DNA from: Sulfurivirga caldicuralii
Lineage (GTDB): Bacteria; Pseudomonadota; Gammaproteobacteria; Thiomicrospirales; Thiomicrospiraceae
Assembly (NCBI RefSeq): GCF_900141795.1
Contig: NZ_FSRE01000001.1
Location: forward strand, 62,001 to 126,000
DNA: 64,000 nt
Direction of reading: 5' to 3'
Below, one piece after another: positions 1-9,724 of this stretch. The position numbers were made by a program, and so were the translations under genes. Below the pieces are notes generated by a model. The model searched no databases. It was not told the origin of the DNA and saw nothing but the letters and a program-made list of their open reading frames with translations. Each line of letters opens with the position of its first letter. Within the stretch, counting starts at the first letter, position 1.

Positions 1-1237
1 CTGCCGGGGTGGCGTAGACTTTGACGCGGTTGCGACCGGCCTGCTTGGCTCGATAAAGGGCGGTATCGGCCTTTTTGTAGAGGCCATCAAAGGATTCTTC
101 AGGCTGCCATTGAGCGAGACCGGCGCTGAAGGTGATGGTAATGGATTGCTGTGTGTCCGGCTTGATGGTGTATTGTTCAAGTATTGTGCGCAGCTTTTCA
201 GCCACTTCTAGAGCGGCTTGTAAATCCGTGTCCGGAAGCAGCAGAACAAACTCTTCCCCACCAAAACGGGCGAGCATATCCGTATCCCGGGTATGGTGTT
301 GCATGATCTTTGCAGTGTGTCTGAGCACTTCGTCGCCGAAGTGATGCCCGTATCGGTCGTTGATCTGCTTGAAATGATCCAGATCGATAATGATCAGGCT
401 GAGCGGGGTTTTATTACGTAGCGCCCGGCCGCGTTCACGTCGCCACAGCTGCATGAATGCGCGGCGGTTCAGGGTGCCGGTAAGGGGGTCCAGGCTGGAT
501 ACGCGCTGCAGTTCACGCAGAGCGTTTTCCTCGCGCGTGATATCTTCCACCTGCCAGAAAATCCCCTTGACCTCGTTGTTTTCCAGCAGTGTCTGGGCGG
601 AAACCACTACCCATTTTTCCTGGCCATTGATGCTGCGAATGGGAAGCTTGACCTTAAGCAGGTGTCCGGGGTGGGTGAGCAGATCGTAATAGGCTCTGAG
701 CAGCGATTGGCGGGCAGTTTCGTCGGTAATCAGGCTGCTCAGCGGTGTTCCCATTCCGTCCAGAACTTCGGGGCGAATGCCCAGAATGGCTTCAAGCGCG
801 GCATTGCTGCGTATGATGCGCCGCGCCTGGTCCTGCACCATCATGCCAATGGGCGAGTGGGTGAACACGGTTTCCAGCAGGGAATAGTTCTTTTCAAGGG
901 CATCTTGTGTGTACGTTGCTGTCCTGAGCGTCTTAAGATGGTGACGATGGTAGAGGAGCAAGCTGATTATCAGGGCGAGAAGCAGGCAAAGCAGAAGCAG
1001 TAGGCCGGCCTGCGTGTCAACCGTGTTGGGGGGGGCTGCGGTGGCTGGCACTGAATGGTACACCAGAACACCACCAATCAGGCGATGCGGCTGAAGGAAT
1101 ACCGGAATGGGCCTTATGGTGCACCTGAAAGGCGAAACGTGTCGTCGCAAGCGCTCCATATGATGCTTCGTTGCCGGTAAAGGCCTCTTCTGCTCGCTAT
1201 ACTGGAGCCATGGCATCATCAGGGGCGGTGATTGCAT
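1..1237 (-). CDS. PAS-GGDEF diguanylate cyclase (3' end outside window)
   Basis: Probable membrane-anchored diguanylate cyclase making c-di-GMP. Reading the minus strand from ATG at 1237 gives about 73 residues with no obvious first membrane helix, one strong Leu-rich membrane helix (codons near 1006-958), a PAS-like region (about 870-540) and a GGDEF domain with MLARFGGEEF near 280-250. The window edge cuts the gene after the ALYRAKQAGRNRV motif that normally ends GGDEF domains, so only a few residues are missing. The stretch before the helix is short for a periplasmic sensor and may be a remnant. ATG at 1159 is an alternative start; neither has a clear ribosome site. A TATAAT lies about 30 bases upstream. 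Confidence 0.8.
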   Translation of the reverse strand, partial: MQSPPLMMPWLQYSEQKRPLPATKHHMERLRRHVSPFRCTIRPIPVFLQPHRLIGGVLVYHSVPATAAPPNTVDTQAGLLLLLCLLLALIISLLLYHRHHLKTLRTATYTQDALEKNYSLLETVFTHSPIGMMVQDQARRIIRSNAALEAILGIRPEVLDGMGTPLSSLITDETARQSLLRAYYDLLTHPGHLLKVKLPIRSINGQEKWVVVSAQTLLENNEVKGIFWQVEDITREENALRELQRVSSLDPLTGTLNRRAFMQLWRRERGRALRNKTPLSLIIIDLDHFKQINDRYGHHFGDEVLRHTAKIMQHHTRDTDMLARFGGEEFVLLLPDTDLQAALEVAEKLRTILEQYTIKPDTQQSITITFSAGLAQWQPEESFDGLYKKADTALYRAKQAGRNRVKVYATPA

Positions 1238-1269
1238 TTGGCAGTCTTGCTGAAATGATTTAAAACCAC

Positions 1270-1275
1270 ATTATA
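1270..1275 (-). promoter_or_regulatory. Candidate -10 box for the PAS-GGDEF gene
   Basis: Exact TATAAT on the minus strand, with a predicted transcript start near 1263, about 26 bases before the chosen ATG. No good -35 hexamer is visible at 17 bases. Confidence 0.35.
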
Positions 1276-1430
1276 GGCATGTGATCCCGTACTGCTAATT
1301 TTTTTGCATGATAGGCCATAACAGATTTTGATACGGGTCATCACCTGTTGTTATCTGTCTGTCCTGACATTCCTTTTTTATGGACTGTAATTCAAAAAGT
1401 CTGATTGGTTGTGGCATTTGCGGAGGTGCC

Positions 1431-1799
1431 TTAATCGGGATCCGCTGCGAACTGGAGGGCTGTTCCATTGATGCAATAGCGCAGTGCGGTAGGCGGCGGC
1501 CCATCGGGAAAGACATGCCCAAGATGCGCATCGCATTGGGCGCAGCGCACTTCGGTGCGGATCATGCCGTGACTGCGATCCTCCAGCGCTCGCACAGCGT
1601 CGGGATGTATTGGCGCGGTAAAGCTGGGCCAGCCACTGCCAGAGTCGAACTTGTCCGCACTGGCAAACAGCGGTGCGCCGCAGCAGACACATTGGTAGGT
1701 GCCGGGACGCTTTTCCTGCAGCAATGGGCTGGAAAAGGGCGGTTCGGTGCCGCATTCTATACAGATGTAATGTTGCTCAGGCGTCAGGGTCTTTTTCAT
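1431..1799 (-). CDS. msrB: Peptide methionine-R-sulfoxide reductase MsrB
   Basis: Reduces methionine-R-sulfoxide in oxidised proteins. The 122-residue protein has the family core: [11 protein letters not shown], two zinc Cys pairs (CVCC and CAQC), [23 protein letters not shown] and the catalytic Cys in RYCIN. The usual upstream Cys of the GCGWPSF motif is Ser here (GSGWPSF), as in MsrB forms that lack that resolving Cys. The start at 1799 is chosen because GAGGAA lies about 9 bases upstream and the sequence then begins like other MsrB proteins. An in-frame ATG at 1844 would add 15 residues and overlap mnmC by 47 bases. The ATG overlaps the divergent mnmC ATG within a single CATG. Confidence 0.93.
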   Translation of the reverse strand: MKKTLTPEQHYICIECGTEPPFSSPLLQEKRPGTYQCVCCGAPLFASADKFDSGSGWPSFTAPIHPDAVRALEDRSHGMIRTEVRCAQCDAHLGHVFPDGPPPTALRYCINGTALQFAADPD

Positions 1800-3543
1800 G
1801 TCAACAGCTTCCTCTGAAAATCCAGGTTTGCAGGCCGCACGCATTCAGTGGCGTGAAGGCGGCACGCCAGAATCTGATGCGTTTGGCGATGTTTATTTTT
1901 CCCGTGATGGCGGCCTGGCAGAAAGTGAATACGTCTTTTTCAAGCATAATGGTCTGCCGGCGCGCTTTGCGCAAGCGCAGGATGCGTTTTTCATTGCTGA
2001 AACGGGCTTTGGCACCGGCCTTAATGCGTTGCTGACTTTTGAGCACTGGCAACGCACGGCACCGCCGCATGCAGTGCTGCATTTCATCTCTTTCGAAAAG
2101 TTTCCCCTGCGCAGAGCCGACCTGATCCGTGCTCATGCAGCCTGGCCTGAGCTGGCGGTCATGGCCCAGCAGCTGCAGGCGGGATATCCGCCGCTGACAC
2201 CGGGCTGGCATCATGTACCCATCGCTGACAATATTTTGCTGTGGCTGTGGTTTGGCGATGTCCATGAGGGCTTGGCAGATCTCGAGGTGCCCGGTGGCGT
2301 GGATGCCTGGTATCTGGATGGGTTCGCGCCCAGCAAAAATCCGGACATGTGGACGGCGCCCTTATATGAGCAGATGGCGCGACTGAGCCATGCCGAAACC
2401 ACGTTTGCTACCTTTACCGCGGCCGGTGTGGTGCGCCGTGGCCTTGAGGCGGCGGGTTTCGCGGTGGACAAGGTGCCGGGTTTCGGCCGCAAGCGCGAAA
2501 TGATTTGCGGTCATTTCGCCGCAGGGGCACCACGTCAACGTTTGCAGAAACCCGAGCAGGTGCAGGTTGTAGGGGCAGGTCTTGCGGGCGCTGCGGCGGC
2601 GCGGGTGCTGGCGGACGCTGGGATGGCGGTGACGGTTTACGAAGCCGAAAGCCCTGGCGCGGGTGCCTCCGGCAACTGGGCAGGTGTGCTGCACCCGCTG
2701 GTAACGGCGGACTGGAGCCTGCGCAGTCAGTGGTATCAGCTGGCGCTGGAGCAGGCGCTGCCGCGCTGGCGCGACGCCATTGCTGCCGGTGTGGCCGGTC
2801 GGCTGTCCGGCTTGGATCAGCTTCTGGTTACCCCTGCCTGGCAGGTGCGCTTTGAAAAATTCGCGCACCGGTTTCCGGATCATGATTTGTTCCATGTTGT
2901 TGAAAAACCGTGTAAAACAGCTTTTAATGCAGTGCATTATCCACAAGGCGGCTGGCTTTCTCCGCCCAAGTTGGTACAGCATTTGCTTGACCATCCACGC
3001 ATCGAGATGAAGCGTCAAAAAGCAGACGTTCATTCGAGAGGATTGGATAAAGCGATGACAATTTGGGCGACTGGTGTTGGAGAGAGCCCGCTTCGGTCAG
3101 CAATTCGGCCAGTTAAGGGACAGGTCAGTCGCTTGAGCGGCTCTATGCCAGCACTGCATGAGCCCCTGGTTCATCAGGGTTATAGCGTGCCGACCACGAT
3201 GGGGTTGATTACCGGCGCAACGTTCGAAAAAACGGCGCTGGATCAAACCATCCCCACGCGGGAGGGACATGCGCATAACCGCCAGCTTCTGGCGCAGGCC
3301 TGTCCTGAGCTTGAACTGGGTGATACGCTGGAAGGACGTGTCAGTCTGCGGCCAACCACGCGAGATCATATGCCGATCATCGGTGTGGATGCTGCCCGGC
3401 AGCAGGCCTTTTCGCTGGGGCATGGCGCGCGTGGATTGATTTCGGTCTGGTATGCAGCTCATCAGCTGGCCACTCAACTGGGCGCCTGTCGTCGTCCTTG
3501 CTTTATCCGCATAGAACATCAAAGTCGCATCAGTCGCGTGTAA
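1798..3543 (+). CDS. mnmC: Bifunctional tRNA 5-methylaminomethyl-2-thiouridine enzyme MnmC
   Basis: Completes the mnm5s2U wobble modification: the C-terminal FAD domain removes the carboxymethyl group and the N-terminal SAM domain methylates the amine. The N-terminal methyltransferase has ETGFGTGLN (SAM site) and [15 protein letters not shown]. The oxidase half begins at about residue 255 with the dinucleotide fold [15 protein letters not shown] and ends with [16 protein letters not shown]. At 581 residues it is shorter than the E. coli enzyme (about 668), the loss being in the oxidase half. The ribosome site is weak (CAGGG). It diverges from msrB with overlapping start codons. Confidence 0.93.
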   Translation: MSTASSENPGLQAARIQWREGGTPESDAFGDVYFSRDGGLAESEYVFFKHNGLPARFAQAQDAFFIAETGFGTGLNALLTFEHWQRTAPPHAVLHFISFEKFPLRRADLIRAHAAWPELAVMAQQLQAGYPPLTPGWHHVPIADNILLWLWFGDVHEGLADLEVPGGVDAWYLDGFAPSKNPDMWTAPLYEQMARLSHAETTFATFTAAGVVRRGLEAAGFAVDKVPGFGRKREMICGHFAAGAPRQRLQKPEQVQVVGAGLAGAAAARVLADAGMAVTVYEAESPGAGASGNWAGVLHPLVTADWSLRSQWYQLALEQALPRWRDAIAAGVAGRLSGLDQLLVTPAWQVRFEKFAHRFPDHDLFHVVEKPCKTAFNAVHYPQGGWLSPPKLVQHLLDHPRIEMKRQKADVHSRGLDKAMTIWATGVGESPLRSAIRPVKGQVSRLSGSMPALHEPLVHQGYSVPTTMGLITGATFEKTALDQTIPTREGHAHNRQLLAQACPELELGDTLEGRVSLRPTTRDHMPIIGVDAARQQAFSLGHGARGLISVWYAAHQLATQLGACRRPCFIRIEHQSRISRV

Positions 3544-3579
3544 GCCACTACCGCGACAATATGCACAAGGGATAAAGCC

Positions 3580-4608
3580 ATGGGCGGAAGAAAACGACTA
3601 CATGGGGTGTTTGCCGTACTGGCCCTGTATTCATTGATCGGGTGTAGCTATTTTCCTGGCGATAAAAAAGCGCCATCTGCTCAGGCCGTGCAAGCGCAGG
3701 GGGGCGCATTTGAAGTGACGGTCAGCCAGACTTTGCCTGATGAGACACAGATGCCTCAGGCGCAGGCTGCTCTGGAAAAGCAGGCTGTGACGCAACTGCA
3801 GAAACATTTCCTCGAGGAAGTGATTCAAGCTGAGCAGGAACGTCTGCAGGCTCATCTTTCGCTATATGAAAAGCGTCTGCTGGGCAAAATGGCATGGCGG
3901 GCGGACGCAATCCCCCCGATCGAGCTTCCCACCTTTATGGCAAAAGTTACCTATAAAGAGGATACACTGAAGGTGACCAAAGAGGTGGATCGCGCTGCGC
4001 TGGCCAAAATACTGGCTGAGCGCATTGCCAAAATCGATCAGGTGCTGTTGGCGTACCGTTTCGTACCGGATTCGCAGCCTCGTCTGGTCCAGATTCAATA
4101 CCTGTTGCCGGCTTATCCGCTACTGCTGGAGCGGCAGCTGTATGAGCGCGTGCTGCAGCGCCTGCCGATGGATTATGATCGGCGTGTGCAGGATATCTAT
4201 GCCACTACACTGCTTGGCAAGTTGCAGACGTTGATGCGTAAGTTTACCATCGAGGTGCGTGCCAACCTGTCCAAGGATGCAACGGTAGAGACCGGGCTAC
4301 GCACGTTGCTGGCAGAACAGGGCCTGAATCTGCAGGGGATGCCGGATGTGTTTGTGCTCTACGATGCGCAGCGACAGGTTACGGCATTTAACGGTGGGGT
4401 CGAAGTGACAGTTCAGGGGCGCATTAGTCTTGCTGATGCCAATGAAGTGCCATTTGCTCAATTCAATTATCACGTGCGCAAGCAGGGCACGACAGCGCAG
4501 ACGGCTGAAACGAAAGCCATTCGTGCCATAACCGAGAAAACCTTGCACCATCTGGATAATCTGCTGTTGAAACGCTTCTACATTCTTCAAGGGGTCTATC
4601 AGAAATGA
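3580..4608 (+). CDS. Unknown outer-membrane-type lipoprotein
   Basis: 342 residues. The N-terminus is a lipoprotein signal (basic start, hydrophobic stretch, lipobox LIGC at about residue 22), so it is probably lipid-anchored and exported. The mature part is helical and rich in Gln, Leu and Arg, with long amphipathic stretches and no catalytic motif I recognise. AAGGGAT about 7 bases upstream supports this ATG. The stop overlaps the start of the next small membrane protein as ATGA, so the two are probably translationally coupled. I do not recognise the family. Confidence 0.8.
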   Translation: MGGRKRLHGVFAVLALYSLIGCSYFPGDKKAPSAQAVQAQGGAFEVTVSQTLPDETQMPQAQAALEKQAVTQLQKHFLEEVIQAEQERLQAHLSLYEKRLLGKMAWRADAIPPIELPTFMAKVTYKEDTLKVTKEVDRAALAKILAERIAKIDQVLLAYRFVPDSQPRLVQIQYLLPAYPLLLERQLYERVLQRLPMDYDRRVQDIYATTLLGKLQTLMRKFTIEVRANLSKDATVETGLRTLLAEQGLNLQGMPDVFVLYDAQRQVTAFNGGVEVTVQGRISLADANEVPFAQFNYHVRKQGTTAQTAETKAIRAITEKTLHHLDNLLLKRFYILQGVYQK

Positions 4609-4850
4609 GCAAATGCATCTGGGCCGTGGTGCTGATTCTGCTTGGCATCGTGGCGTTTATGCTGTTTGACTGGTTTGACGCCCGAGAGCATGTCCACGAC
4701 GCGCTGAGTGGCCTGCAGTATGCAGTGGACGTGCTCAGCGATTGGGGTGATCGCCTGCAGGAAGCGCTGGGGATGGCGCAGGATACCGGTGATGCAGCCA
4801 GAGAGGCTGTTGAAAAGGCACGCGCCACGGTCGAAAAGGTTTCAGACTGA
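4605..4850 (+). CDS. Small single-pass membrane protein, unknown
   Basis: 81 residues. One N-terminal membrane helix (about residues 5-22, WAVVLILLGIVAFMLFDWF) is followed by a charged, probably coiled-coil tail (AREAVEKARATVEKVSD). It overlaps the upstream lipoprotein gene by 4 bases (ATGA), which supports co-translation and a shared role at the envelope. No family recognised. Confidence 0.7.
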   Translation: MSKCIWAVVLILLGIVAFMLFDWFDAREHVHDALSGLQYAVDVLSDWGDRLQEALGMAQDTGDAAREAVEKARATVEKVSD

Positions 4851-5001
4851 AGCACCCTTTCATGGCGTCCCACCGCCCGCTCTGAAGCGCACCGCGCACC
4901 ACATCTGCCCTAGTTATATGTCGTAACGTGCGCTCCGGACATGGGGCGTCTCGGTCGTAGGGCGGACACAGCATTCACACCGATTAGCCCGGCACAGGCT
5001 T

Positions 5002-5760
5002 TCAAAGATGACGAATGGGGCCGCGCCCGTGGCCAATTTGCCATGTGCTGGCTGCCAGTCGTTGTTGCATCCACGCAATCGCTTCCGCCACGGCCGCTTC
5101 CAGCGGCTTTTTTTGTGCCAGCAGGGTGGCGATGGCGCTGCTGAGGGTGCAACCGGTACCATGGGTATTGGGTGTATCGACGCGAGGATGGGTGAAAGTC
5201 TGCTGCCAACCCTCGGGCATGAGCAGTTCATCTGTAAGGGTGCCGCCCGCCAGATCACCGCCGGTGCGCAGCACGGCACAGCCCAGCGCAGTGGGTAGGT
5301 CTTGCGGTTCGCAATCCAGCGCCTGCGCCAGCTGTTCGGCCTCGGCATGGTTGGGCGTTATCAGCGTGGCGCGGCGCAGCAGGGGCAATAGTGTGGACAG
5401 CGGGTCGTGATAGAGCGGATGGCCGCTACTGCTGGCGATGACCGGGTCCAGCACCAGCGGCCCCTGCCAGTCCTTCAGTGCTGCGGTGATGGCGTCCGTC
5501 ACGGCTGCACTCCCCAGCATGCCGATCTTCACGGCGGCAGGCGGCGTATCTTCCATTAAAGCAGCGATCTGCGCGGTAATGAGTTCGGGCGGCTCCATGC
5601 GGGTTGCGCGCACGTGGCAGGTGTTCTGTACCGTCTGCGCGGTGATCACGCCGGTGCCATAGCCGCCGAGCGCATGGATGGTCTTGATGTCGGCCAGCAG
5701 GCCGGCACCGCCGCTGGGATCAAAACCGGCCAGGGTGAGAATGACGGGTGATGTGTTCAT
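5002..5760 (-). CDS. thiD: Hydroxymethylpyrimidine (phosphate) kinase ThiD
   Basis: Phosphorylates HMP and HMP-P in thiamine synthesis. The 252-residue protein shows the ribokinase-fold marks of ThiD: LAGFDPSGGAGLLADIKT at the start, GTGVITAQTVQNT, KIGMLGS, VLDPVIASSSG, and the C-terminal anion-hole motif NTHGTGCTLSSAIA with its catalytic Asp region. The open frame extends upstream across the next gene, but family start and spacing favour the ATG at 5760. It diverges from the CinA-like gene with 39 bases between start codons. thiG and thiS lie about 54 kb away in the window, so thiamine genes are scattered. Confidence 0.93.
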   Translation of the reverse strand: MNTSPVILTLAGFDPSGGAGLLADIKTIHALGGYGTGVITAQTVQNTCHVRATRMEPPELITAQIAALMEDTPPAAVKIGMLGSAAVTDAITAALKDWQGPLVLDPVIASSSGHPLYHDPLSTLLPLLRRATLITPNHAEAEQLAQALDCEPQDLPTALGCAVLRTGGDLAGGTLTDELLMPEGWQQTFTHPRVDTPNTHGTGCTLSSAIATLLAQKKPLEAAVAEAIAWMQQRLAASTWQIGHGRGPIRHL

Positions 5761-5766
5761 GGTGCG

Positions 5767-5772
5767 TATAAT
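5767..5772 (+). promoter_or_regulatory. Candidate -10 box upstream of CinA-like gene
   Basis: Exact TATAAT 27 bases before the ATG at 5800, in the thiD/CinA divergent gap. The matching -35 is poor and would lie within thiD. Confidence 0.4.
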
Positions 5773-5799
5773 GCCAGAAGACCCGCAGAGACACGAAAT

Positions 5800-6573
5800 A
5801 TGCACAAGCCCAATCGCAAAATCGGTTTGATCATTATCGGCGATGAAATCCTTTCCGGACGGCGGCAGGACCGTCACCTGGCCAATCTGGCCACCCTGCT
5901 CAAGCCACGCGGCCTCAAGGTGGACTGGGTGCGCATCGTGGGCGATGACCCGGCGCTGTTGACCGAAACCCTGCAGGAGACCTTTCAGCGTCCGGATATC
6001 GTCTTCTGCCATGGCGGTATCGGCGCAACGCCCGATGATCGCACACGCCAGTGCGCGGCCCGCGCCCTCGGTGTGCCGCTGGTGCGTCATCCCGGTGCCG
6101 TGGCGGAGATCGAGGCGCAGTTCGGCGAGGAAGCCTATCCGCATCGAGTTGAGATGGCGGATCTGCCCGAAGGCGCCGAGCTGATTCCCAATCCCTTCAA
6201 CCGCGTGCCCGGCTTCAGTCTGCTGAACCTGCCGGGCGGCGGCCATCATCACTTCATGCCCGGATTCCCGCAGATGGCGCAGCCCATGACCGCCTGGCTG
6301 CTGGATCACTACTATGCCGATCTCACTCAGCCGGTGCAGGTGGAAAGGGTGGTGCGGCTGCTGGATACGTCCGAATCGGAGTGGCTGGATTTCATGCGTG
6401 CGTTCGAGCAGCGTCATCCTGAGCTGCGCCTGTTTTCGCTGCCACGCATCGAAGCCGATGGGCGCCGCAGCATCGAGCTGGGTGTGGAAGGCCTGCCGGC
6501 GGCAGCGGAGACGGGATTGCGCGAGATCATCGCCGAGGCTGTGCGTCGCGGCATTGCCCATGAATCAGTGTGA
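5800..6573 (+). CDS. CinA N-terminal-like, molybdopterin-binding fold protein
   Basis: 257 residues of the MoCF/CinA-N family, related to the nucleotide-pyrophosphatase half of CinA. Diagnostic motifs are IGLIIIGDEILSGRRQDRH near the start, FCHGGIGATPDDRTRQCAA at about residues 69-88, and the later PNPFNRVPGF / LPGGGHHHFMPGFPQM region. It has no CinA C-terminal amidase domain. Stand-alone proteins of this type are often named competence/damage-inducible protein A, but the substrate here is unknown. It overlaps the next gene by 14 bases, so the two are probably co-expressed. Confidence 0.85.
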   Translation: MHKPNRKIGLIIIGDEILSGRRQDRHLANLATLLKPRGLKVDWVRIVGDDPALLTETLQETFQRPDIVFCHGGIGATPDDRTRQCAARALGVPLVRHPGAVAEIEAQFGEEAYPHRVEMADLPEGAELIPNPFNRVPGFSLLNLPGGGHHHFMPGFPQMAQPMTAWLLDHYYADLTQPVQVERVVRLLDTSESEWLDFMRAFEQRHPELRLFSLPRIEADGRRSIELGVEGLPAAAETGLREIIAEAVRRGIAHESV

Positions 6574-7732
6574 TGTCGCCATCATCGGCGCCGGTGCCGC
6601 CGGGTTGATGTGTGCGGCCACGGCCGGTTATCGGGGGCGGCGGGTGCGTGTGCTGGATCATGCGCCCAAGCCGGCGGCAAAGATTCGCATTTCCGGGGGC
6701 GGCAAGTGCAACTTCACCAATATTGCGGTGTCCGCCGAAAACTATTACAGCGCCAATCCGCACTTTCCGGTCTCGGCGCTGAAGCGCTACACCAATGAGG
6801 ACTTTATCGCCCTGGTGGAGCGCCACGGCATCGAATACGACCGGCGCGACCACGGGCGCCTCTACTGCCGTCATCACGCCAGCGACATCACGCGCATGTT
6901 GCTGACCGAATGCGATTGGGCCGGTGTCACCCTTCAGATGAATGCGGCGGTGCAGGGTATTGAGGCGGTGGGGGGCGGTTTCGTGCTGCAGACGTCCGCA
7001 GGCCCATTGCAGTGTGAATCGCTGGTGATCGCAACCGGCGGCCTGGCCTACCCGAAACTGCGCGCTAGCGATTTCGGCCTGCGCATCGCCCGCCAGTTCG
7101 ACCTGCCGGTGGTGCCGCCGCGTCCGGCACTGGTGCCGCTGGAAATGGATGCACGTTGGCAGAAGCGCTATGGCGTCCTCAGTGGCGTGAGCTTCGATGC
7201 CTGTGTGTCTTGCCGCGAGGCAAGCTTTTGTGAGCCGGTGCTGATCACGCCAAAGGGACTGAGCGGCCCGGCCATTCTGCAGATTTCTGCGATGTGGCGG
7301 GAAGGGGAACCGATCACGCTGAATCTGTTTGCGGGGGAAGCGCTGGAGGCGGCTCTGCTCGAGCTCAAGCGCAGTGGGCGCAGCCTGCACGCTTGGCTGA
7401 AGCGGGGGCTGCCGCGGCGTTTTGCACAGGTGTGGATCGCACACCTGCAGTGGCCCGATCGGCTGGATGCGCTGACCGATGCCGCAGTCCGACAGCTGGC
7501 GTCGCAGCTGCAGGCATGGACGCTGTACCCGCAGCGGACCGCCGGCTATGGTAAGGCCGAAGTCTCACTGGGCGGCGTGGACACCGCCGCCCTCTCCAGC
7601 AAGACAATGATGGCGCAGGCGGTGCCCGGGTTGTTTTTTATCGGTGAAGTGGTGGATGTGACCGGACAGCTGGGCGGCTACAACTTTCAGTGGGCCTGGA
7701 GCAGCGGCTATGCTGCAGGCACGTTTGCATGA
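6560..7732 (+). CDS. BaiN/YhiN-family NAD(P)/FAD-dependent oxidoreductase
   Basis: 390-residue flavoprotein of the HI0933/YhiN/BaiN family. An FAD-binding Rossmann motif stands at the N-terminus (VAIIGAGAAGLMCAA), followed by the family signature KIRISGGGKCNFTN, ATGGLAYPKLRASDFG, and the C-terminal FAD motif FFIGEVVDVTGQLGGYNFQWAWSSG. The ATG at 6560 is chosen because the FAD motif starts a few residues later; the open frame upstream only shadows the preceding gene. The physiological substrate is unknown for most members. Confidence 0.9.
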   Translation: MNQCDVAIIGAGAAGLMCAATAGYRGRRVRVLDHAPKPAAKIRISGGGKCNFTNIAVSAENYYSANPHFPVSALKRYTNEDFIALVERHGIEYDRRDHGRLYCRHHASDITRMLLTECDWAGVTLQMNAAVQGIEAVGGGFVLQTSAGPLQCESLVIATGGLAYPKLRASDFGLRIARQFDLPVVPPRPALVPLEMDARWQKRYGVLSGVSFDACVSCREASFCEPVLITPKGLSGPAILQISAMWREGEPITLNLFAGEALEAALLELKRSGRSLHAWLKRGLPRRFAQVWIAHLQWPDRLDALTDAAVRQLASQLQAWTLYPQRTAGYGKAEVSLGGVDTAALSSKTMMAQAVPGLFFIGEVVDVTGQLGGYNFQWAWSSGYAAGTFA

Positions 7733-7750
7733 CACGACAGGACGGACATC

Positions 7751-8203
7751 ATGAGCAATCTTCTTAATTTTGACCCCGCCAACCGTGACGCCTTTGCCAC
7801 CATGGTAGGCACACTGGTGCAGCGGCATGGGCAGTCGCCGCGGGATATCTTTATCCATGCGCTGGAAAGTCAGACCGAGCCCGAGGTGAACTACTGGACG
7901 ATTCTCGAATTGGTACAGAATCACTTTGTCAGCCCCACCGAAGCGGTAGGCGAGGACGCCGAGGGCGAGCCGGTCAAGCCGCTGCATGCCGCCGTGCTGA
8001 TGCAGAACCCCGGCGCGCTGGCCGCACTGTTGGAGCTCAAGGCCTACGAGGGCAGTGTCACCGATCGCGACTATCAGCTGGCGGCGCGCATGGCCAGTCA
8101 GCACGAGGATCAGGCGCTGCTGGCGATCCTGATGAAACACGCCGAAAACCAGGGCGCGCTGGAGCCGTTCATGCGCGCACTGCAGAATGCGCCACTGCAT
8201 TGA
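7751..8203 (+). CDS. Unknown soluble helical protein
   Basis: 150 residues with no signal peptide or membrane segment. It reads as a largely helical, acidic protein (DPANRDAFATMVGTLVQRHG; VNYWTILELVQNHFVSP). It sits 18 bases after the BaiN-type gene and 12 bases before rmuC in the same direction, so it is likely part of one transcript. No family recognised. Confidence 0.7.
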   Translation: MSNLLNFDPANRDAFATMVGTLVQRHGQSPRDIFIHALESQTEPEVNYWTILELVQNHFVSPTEAVGEDAEGEPVKPLHAAVLMQNPGALAALLELKAYEGSVTDRDYQLAARMASQHEDQALLAILMKHAENQGALEPFMRALQNAPLH

Positions 8204-8215
8204 GGAGAGCAAGCC

Positions 8216-9724
8216 ATGCCGGAACTGATTGCACTTGTCGCCATTGTCATCGTTATGGCTGCCGTGGTCGGCCTGTCGCTGTGGCGCTTTGAAAAACGCC
8301 GTGCGGATACCCTGGCGGCACGCCTGGCCGAGGCGGAACCTGCGCTGCAGCATACCCGCGATGAGCTGATCGAAACCCGCAGTCACCTCGACCATGCCCG
8401 CGAAGAGTCCGCACGGCTACAGAGGGAAATCGAGGACCTGCGCGCCCAGCTCGCCAGTGCCAATGGTCGTCTGCAGCAGCAGGCCGCCCTGCAAGGGCGC
8501 ATGGAAGGACTGGAGCAGACGCTGGTACAGACGCGCACGCAGCTACAGACGCTCGAGCAGGACAAGGCAGCGTTGCAGCGGGAGTTGAATGCCCTGTCCG
8601 CGCAGCGGGCCGAGCTGGAAACCCGACTCGAGGAACAGACGCGTCAGCATGCCGAGCAGATTCGTCTGCTGGAGGATGCCAAGAAGCAGCTTGCCAGCGA
8701 ATTCGAGAACCTCTCCAATCGCCTGTTCGAACAGAAGCAGCAGCAGTTTTCCACCACCAGCAGGCAGCAGCTGGAAGCGGTGATGCAACCGTGGCGCGAG
8801 CAGCTGGAGCAGTTTCGCAAGCGCCTGGACGAGATGCATACGCAGCAGCACAGCAGCCTCGGTAAGCTCAAGGGTGAGTTGAATACGCTCAAGGCGCTCA
8901 ATGAGTCCCTGTCAAAGGAAGCACAGACGCTCAGTGAGGCGCTGCGGGGCGAGAGCAAGACCCAGGGCAACTGGGGCGAGCTGCAGCTGGAGCGACTGCT
9001 GCAGGCGGCGGGGTTGCGCGAAGGCGAAGAGTATGTGCGCGAGGCCAGCTTCAGCACCGAGACGGGGCGCCAGCGACCGGACGTGCTCATCAATCTGCCG
9101 GACGGCAAGCATATTGTGGTGGATGCCAAGGTGTCGCTTACGGCCTACACCCGTGCGCTGGAGGCGGATGACGAAGCGGCGCGCAAGGCGGCGATCAAGG
9201 CCCATGTGGACAGCGTGAAAAAGCACGTGGATGAGCTGGGTGGCAAGCAGTATCACCTGATCGACGAGCTGAATGCGCCCGAGTTTACGCTGATGTTCAT
9301 GCCCATCGAGGGTGCCTATGTCATGGCGCTGGAAGCCGATCCGCACCTGCAGGAGTACGCCTATCGGCAGAATGTTGCCATCGTTACCGCTCCCACGCTG
9401 CTGGTGACGCTGAAAACGGTGGGGCACCTGTGGAAGCTGGCGCATCAGGATCGGCGCATGCTGGAGCTGATGGACGAGGCGGGCAAGTTGCACGACAAGT
9501 TTGTGGACTTCATCAAGGATTTCGACGCCATCCGGCAGCGGCTGGATCAGGCGCAGAAGGCGTGGCAGGCGGCGGACACAAAACTGCAGAGCGGCACGGG
9601 GCATATCGTACGGCGCATCGAGAAGATCGGCGCGCTTTCGGCGCGGGTGCGCAAGCAGTTGCCGGAAAGCCGCAGTTCACTGGCTCAGTCTGAAGCGTCG
9701 GCTGGGGAGTTGTCATCCGAGTAG
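8216..9724 (+). CDS. rmuC: DNA recombination protein RmuC
   Basis: 502 residues. An N-terminal membrane helix (about residues 3-22) leads into a long coiled coil rich in Gln, Glu and Leu (about 25-235). The conserved RmuC domain follows: QGNWGELQLERLL, a PD-(D/E)XK-like site in RPDVLINLPDGKHIVVDAKV, FMFMPIEGAYVMALE-type core and VTAPTLLVTLKTVGHLWK. RmuC limits rearrangement between inverted repeats and is a predicted nuclease. Length and domain order are normal. Confidence 0.93.
   Translation: MPELIALVAIVIVMAAVVGLSLWRFEKRRADTLAARLAEAEPALQHTRDELIETRSHLDHAREESARLQREIEDLRAQLASANGRLQQQAALQGRMEGLEQTLVQTRTQLQTLEQDKAALQRELNALSAQRAELETRLEEQTRQHAEQIRLLEDAKKQLASEFENLSNRLFEQKQQQFSTTSRQQLEAVMQPWREQLEQFRKRLDEMHTQQHSSLGKLKGELNTLKALNESLSKEAQTLSEALRGESKTQGNWGELQLERLLQAAGLREGEEYVREASFSTETGRQRPDVLINLPDGKHIVVDAKVSLTAYTRALEADDEAARKAAIKAHVDSVKKHVDELGGKQYHLIDELNAPEFTLMFMPIEGAYVMALEADPHLQEYAYRQNVAIVTAPTLLVTLKTVGHLWKLAHQDRRMLELMDEAGKLHDKFVDFIKDFDAIRQRLDQAQKAWQAADTKLQSGTGHIVRRIEKIGALSARVRKQLPESRSSLAQSEASAGELSSE

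Noticed and set aside
5761-6561. Long minus-strand frame that would fuse about 265 residues to ThiD
   Set aside because: It is the antisense of the CinA-like gene; ThiD family start at 5760 fits.
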